In this document: positions 61,212-64,000 of the stretch, one piece after another
Numbering within the stretch: position 1 is the stretch's first letter
Layout of the letters: the number at the start of each line of letters is the position of its first letter
Assembly (NCBI RefSeq): GCF_016865525.2
Contig: NZ_CP075169.1
Coordinates: 3,348,337 to 3,412,336 of the forward strand
Direction of reading: 5' to 3'
Length of the DNA stretch: 64,000 nucleotides
Origin: Sodalis ligni
GTDB taxonomy: Bacteria > Pseudomonadota > Gammaproteobacteria > Enterobacterales > Enterobacteriaceae
Notes under the pieces: generated by a model
What the model was told of the DNA's origin: nothing
The model's input: only the letters and a program-made list of their open reading frames with translations
Database searches by the model: none
Position numbers and translations under genes: made by a program

Positions 61212-61571
61212 ATGAATAAATCCCTATTTATGAATGAATTGAAAGATACTTCTATCAAAATTTTGCAAGATTTTTTTGCCAAAAATGATAGGGTTGTATC
61301 CATGGATATTCAACTTGACCTTGATCAAGATTTTGAAGAGCAAATTAATTGTCTGCGAGATGCTGTTTCCCTTTTGAAAAAAGCCAGGGAGGCAGATGAT
61401 AAGATTGCGACTCAAGCTGCTCTGTTACATATCAGTTCATATGCCATGGGACTTTCAAGTTTTTTTGGGAACATTGATTCTGATGCGACTAAACTGCTCA
61501 GGGCACCGCAATGGCCTGCCATACCGGAAAATTATAAGATCCCCGAACATTATCATTTTCCCCATAAATGA
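61212..61571 (+). CDS. Probable bacteriocin immunity protein
   Basis: A 119-residue protein, intact, whose ATG overlaps the toxin stop (ATGA), so it is translationally coupled. That is the standard place for a cognate immunity gene. The sequence (MNKSLFMNELKDTSIKILQDFF...IPEHYHFPHK) is acidic in its first two thirds and predicted helical there, with a Pro/aromatic tail. It does not resemble the colicin E3/cloacin immunity protein or the DNase immunity family as I know them. Assignment rests on position. Since the toxin is broken, it would now act as a stand-alone resistance gene. Confidence 0.65.
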   Translation: MNKSLFMNELKDTSIKILQDFFAKNDRVVSMDIQLDLDQDFEEQINCLRDAVSLLKKAREADDKIATQAALLHISSYAMGLSSFFGNIDSDATKLLRAPQWPAIPENYKIPEHYHFPHK

Positions 61572-61642
61572 TCCTAGGCGCCCGGTCTCGGCCGGGACCT
61601 ACACATTTCCGGATAAGTATCGGTACGGAGTAATAATGGCGG

Positions 61643-62090
61643 TTACCTCGCCCATTCCGGTTTATTTAAAATATGATCCTCCCAGTCCTCCACCTCCCTT
61701 TCCGGCACCGCGATATATCGCACCGAAATACGCTCGCCGTGCATAGCGGCCTTGGAACCGGTAATCAACGGATGCCACGGCGGCAGGGGCTTGCCCTCCT
61801 CTCGCAATCGATAGGCGCAGGTGGGCGGCAACCAATCGAAGGTCACCAGATTTTCCCGCGTCAGCTTGATGCAATCCGGTTCATATTCAAACCGCGTCTC
61901 GTAGTGGCGGCACTGGCAGGTTTTGATATTAAGCTGGTTGCAGGCAACATTGGTGAAGTACACCTCTTCGGTATCTTCATCAATAAGCTTATGCAGACAG
62001 CAGCGGCCGCAACCGTCGCATAAAGACTCCCATTCCTGATCGGTCATCTCCGCCAGCGTTTTTCCTGCCAAAGGGGCGTGTCGTCATCAT
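61643..62090 (-). pseudogene. ycgN: YcgN (UPF0260) cysteine-cluster protein, frameshifted at the N-terminus
   Basis: A cytosolic protein of the YcgN family with probable metal-binding cysteines ([34 protein letters not shown]). Function is unknown. From [11 protein letters not shown] to the C-terminus ([11 protein letters not shown]) the frame is perfect. The start region is damaged: an ATG at 62090/62087 leads to MTTRPF, then a lost T (ccccttt) and a lost A (ggaaaaacg) are needed to read WQEKTLAEM. As it stands, translation would have to begin at the TTG at 62071. The neighbouring ycgM matches E. coli order. Confidence 0.85.
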
Positions 62091-62228
62091 TACGTCCGGT
62101 GAGAGAGCCTAGTGGCTTTATATAAAGCTTTCTGGTAGAGGTTGCAAATTTTTGCCGATCCGCTGATCGCCGGCGCCAAGATTAATGCACCCGCTATTCT
62201 GCCGGCTGCGCCTTAGGCACAACAAATT

Positions 62229-62640
62229 TTACCTTTTATTCAAAGAGCTTGCAGGTACCGCAATATGCCGCACGGAAATGCGCTCAGCGTGCATGGCCGC
62301 TTTGGAACCGGTAATCAACGGATGCCAGCTCGGCAGGGTTTGCCCTGCGCCAAGAGCCGATAGGCGCAGGTGGGCGGCAGCCAATCCAGCGTGGTGATAT
62401 TTTCCTGGTCAGCTTAATACAACCACCCTTCATGCGCTCCAAACGCTTCTCATAATGGCTGCACTGGCAGGTTTTGATATTAAGCAGTTTGCAGGCGACA
62501 TTAGGGGATTGGGGCGTTTTGGTTTCGCTATCAATGTATTTATACAGACAGCATCGACCGCAGCCGTCACACAAAGATTCCCATTCCTTGTCGGTCATTT
62601 CATCCAGAGATTTTTCTTGCCAAAAAGGAATGGTGGCCAT
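62229..62640 (-). pseudogene. Second ycgN copy, frameshifted in its C-terminal half
   Basis: A tandem paralogue of the preceding gene. It starts [31 protein letters not shown], so the N-terminus that is broken in the other copy is intact here. After GGCIKLTR the frame breaks repeatedly. [39 protein letters not shown] and a stop at 62229 can be traced in other frames by homology to the first copy. The two copies have diverged clearly (for example [22 protein letters not shown] versus [22 protein letters not shown]), so the duplication is not recent. Confidence 0.8.
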
Positions 62641-62728
62641 CGTTACCTCCGGTAAAAACAGGACGACTTTATATCAATAATGATGATACTTTGCCGCCCC
62701 GGTATTACAAGAGGCATACACCGGAATG

Positions 62729-63385
62729 CTAAATTATGCGGGTTGTCAGGGTATGATCGTTGACGGAGACCGTTAAGCTGTCGCCGGGCGATAACTTTGC
62801 CACACCCTGTGGAGTGCCGGTCAAAATAATATCGCCGGGACGCAGCGTGAAATAGCGGCTCATATAGGCAATCAGCGGCAGGATTTTCGTGATCATATCC
62901 CGGGTATTCCCCTGTTGCCGGATTTCATTATTCACTTTCAGCGTCAGATCGGCCTGTTGGGCATCACCGAATTCCGCCACCGGGATAAAACCGGATATCG
63001 GGCAGGCGCCGTCAAAGCCCTTGGCTTTTTCCCACGGCTGGCCGGCTTTTTTGAACTTGGCCTGCTGCTCCCGCAGCGTCAGATCCAGCGCCACGCCATA
63101 ACCGGCGATGGCCCGCGCAACATGATCCTCATCGGACTGTTTCAGAGGCATGCCGATAAGGACGGCAAGCTCCACTTCGTGATGGACTTCACCCTGATCG
63201 CCGGGGATGACAATTGGCTGACGGATATCGCACAGCGCGGTTTCAGGTTTGATAAACAGCACTGGTTCGGTGGGCGTAGCGCTGCCCATTTCCTTTATAT
63301 GATCGGAATAATTGCTGCCGACGCAAACCACTTTACTGACCGGAAAATCCAATAACGCCCCTTGCCAATCTCTGTGTTGATACAT
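62729..63385 (-). CDS. ycgM: Fumarylacetoacetate-hydrolase-family protein YcgM
   Basis: A 218-residue FAH-family hydrolase or decarboxylase acting on acylpyruvate-type substrates. The metal-binding acidic residues are in GEVHHEVELAVLIG (Glu, Glu) and ALDLTLREQQ (Asp). SKVVCVGSNYSDHIKEMG at the start and GDIILTGTPQGVAKLSPGD at the end are family blocks. Intact. Adjacent to the ycgN copies, as in E. coli. Confidence 0.94.
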   Translation of the reverse strand: MYQHRDWQGALLDFPVSKVVCVGSNYSDHIKEMGSATPTEPVLFIKPETALCDIRQPIVIPGDQGEVHHEVELAVLIGMPLKQSDEDHVARAIAGYGVALDLTLREQQAKFKKAGQPWEKAKGFDGACPISGFIPVAEFGDAQQADLTLKVNNEIRQQGNTRDMITKILPLIAYMSRYFTLRPGDIILTGTPQGVAKLSPGDSLTVSVNDHTLTTRII

Positions 63386-63478
63386 GTCGTGTCGCTCCTG
63401 CCTGCCGGCTGAAATTTTTTTTGTTAACGAGTAGTAAACATCATCCTACATCGGCCGCAAAAAAGGAACAATGGGATG

Positions 63479-64000
63479 TCACTGCGCCAGCGCATCCGCC
63501 AGGGTACCGATGCTGATGGCAAAGTAATAGGAACGGTTCCAGCGCATTAGGGTACGGAAGTTATCGTAAACGAGATAGCCGCGGTTAGGGGTATCGTCCG
63601 GGATAATCACCCAGGCCCGCTGTGGGAAGCCTGCAGCGGGCTGCCATCGGGCAAGGCGATGCCCTGGCGGCTCCAGTCGCTTACCGTTTGCCCTGCGGAT
63701 CCTTCAGGCCGGCTTTATCGGCGGAAATCCCGCCGGCAGCCGAACCGCCCTGCCCCAGCCCTGATCGCCGTTCCAGCCTTCAGTGGCCAGATAATTGGCG
63801 GTGGAGGCAAAGACATCCGCGACGTTATTCCAGATATCAATCTTACCGTCATTATCGCCGTCGGCGCCATAACGCAGATAGGAACTGGGCATAAACTGGC
63901 TTTGTCCCATCGCGCCGGCCCAGGAGCCCTTCAGTTGGTCAAGGGTAATATTATTTTGTCCGAGAATGCGCAGCGCCGCGAACAGTTCGTTTTTGAAAAA
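63479..64000 (-). pseudogene. Lytic murein transglycosylase (MltB/SLT_2 type), C-terminal part, frameshifted and cut by the window
   Basis: A periplasmic peptidoglycan-cleaving enzyme. The visible start of this part (FFKNELFAALRILGQNNITLDQLKGSWAGAMGQSQFMPSSYLRYG) is the family's active-site segment. DGDNDGKIDIWNNVADVFASTANYL follows. Three lost bases (a G near 63724, an A near 63690, a C near 63637) break the C-terminus. Restored, it reads AGISADKAGLKDPQGKTVSDWSRQGIALP, RAWVIIPDDTPNRGYLVYDNFRTLMRWNRSYYFAISIGTLADALAQ. The 5' part lies beyond the window edge. Confidence 0.85.

Larger units (their letters stand above)
58110..61215 (+). pseudogene. Colicin-E-like bacteriocin, split by an IS630-type element
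   Basis: A secreted antibacterial toxin in two halves (58110-58617 and 59761-61215). Residues 1-70 are Gly/His/Thr-rich; HGNGWTTTHDP (12-22) resembles the TolB-binding box of E-type colicins (DGSGWSSENNP). A long charged coiled coil follows, with EEWMAKHPLEAAEKGVRDAN matching the colicin E receptor-binding hairpin (QEWDATHPVEAAERNYERA). The hairpin tip FFGPVAGPDYF and return helix lie right of the IS. After ~400 residues the C-terminal ~85 residues (FYLDGKHKDHIEVFD, VLNLDG, KKEGRTLPK) resemble the colicin E3/cloacin ribonuclease family. The right half is in a different frame after simple excision, so a small indel is also present. The classical ~300-residue translocation domain is absent. Confidence 0.75.

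Overview
The window looks like a chromosome segment from a gamma-proteobacterium of the order Enterobacterales. Almost every recognisable protein has a close Escherichia coli namesake, and long blocks keep E. coli order: trpBA; yciC-yciB-yciA-tonB-yciI; clsA-yciU-oppFDCBA-adhE-tdk-hns-galU-rssB-ychJ-purU-tRNA-Tyr; yeaC-msrB-gapA-yeaD-yeaE-mipA-yeaG-yeaH; dadA-ycgB-fadR-dsbB; ycgN-ycgM. The blocks are joined differently from E. coli. The mix of neighbours, an IS630-type element, a colicin-type locus and many freshly broken genes suggest a Sodalis-like or Brenneria/Dickeya-like lineage (inference; no 16S gene is present).

Layout. 1-7.5 kb: end of the trp operon (trpA frameshifted), a BON lipoprotein, a broken ompW, a YkgJ-type cysteine-cluster protein, yciC, yciB, yciA, tonB, yciI, a YjbE/GfcA-like secreted peptide and yciY. 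7.7-16 kb: a ClsA-YciU fusion frame, a 123-bp tandem repeat array, and the opp oligopeptide importer. 16-29.3 kb: frameshifted adhE, tdk, hns, a broken uge-ugd pair, galU, rssB, ychJ, purU, tRNA-Tyr, and a 175-bp rtT-type repeat array. 29.3-39 kb: xthA, topB, broken ydjA, sppA, ansA-pncA, yeaC, msrB, gapA. 39-46.8 kb: broken yeaD, yeaE and mipA around an unrecognised 378-aa protein, then yeaG-yeaH behind a sigma-54-type promoter. 47-56 kb: broken globin-coupled diguanylate cyclase (dosC-like), nhaP2, a MarR regulator, dadA, ycgB, fadR, dsbB. 56-64 kb: a broken acyltransferase, a small membrane protein, a colicin-E-like toxin split by an IS630 element with an intact downstream immunity-type gene, two decayed ycgN copies, ycgM, and a broken lytic transglycosylase cut by the window edge.

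Two themes dominate. First, about fifteen genes are broken, mostly by one-base deletions next to short homopolymers, while their remaining codons still align with intact homologues. Every indel I could resolve is a deletion. This means either very recent pseudogenisation with deletion bias or sequencing/assembly error. Second, the accessory interest is concentrated at 56-62.7 kb (bacteriocin, immunity, IS, duplicated ycgN), at the orphan protein at 40.1-41.3 kb, and in the two repeat arrays at 9.6-10.0 kb and 28.8-29.2 kb. Several regulatory sites can be read directly: Fur (tonB), FNR (ompW), CRP (gapA, adhE), an RcsAB-like box (YjbE/GfcA-like gene), sigma-54 (yeaG), and palindromic operators beside the marR gene and the small membrane gene.
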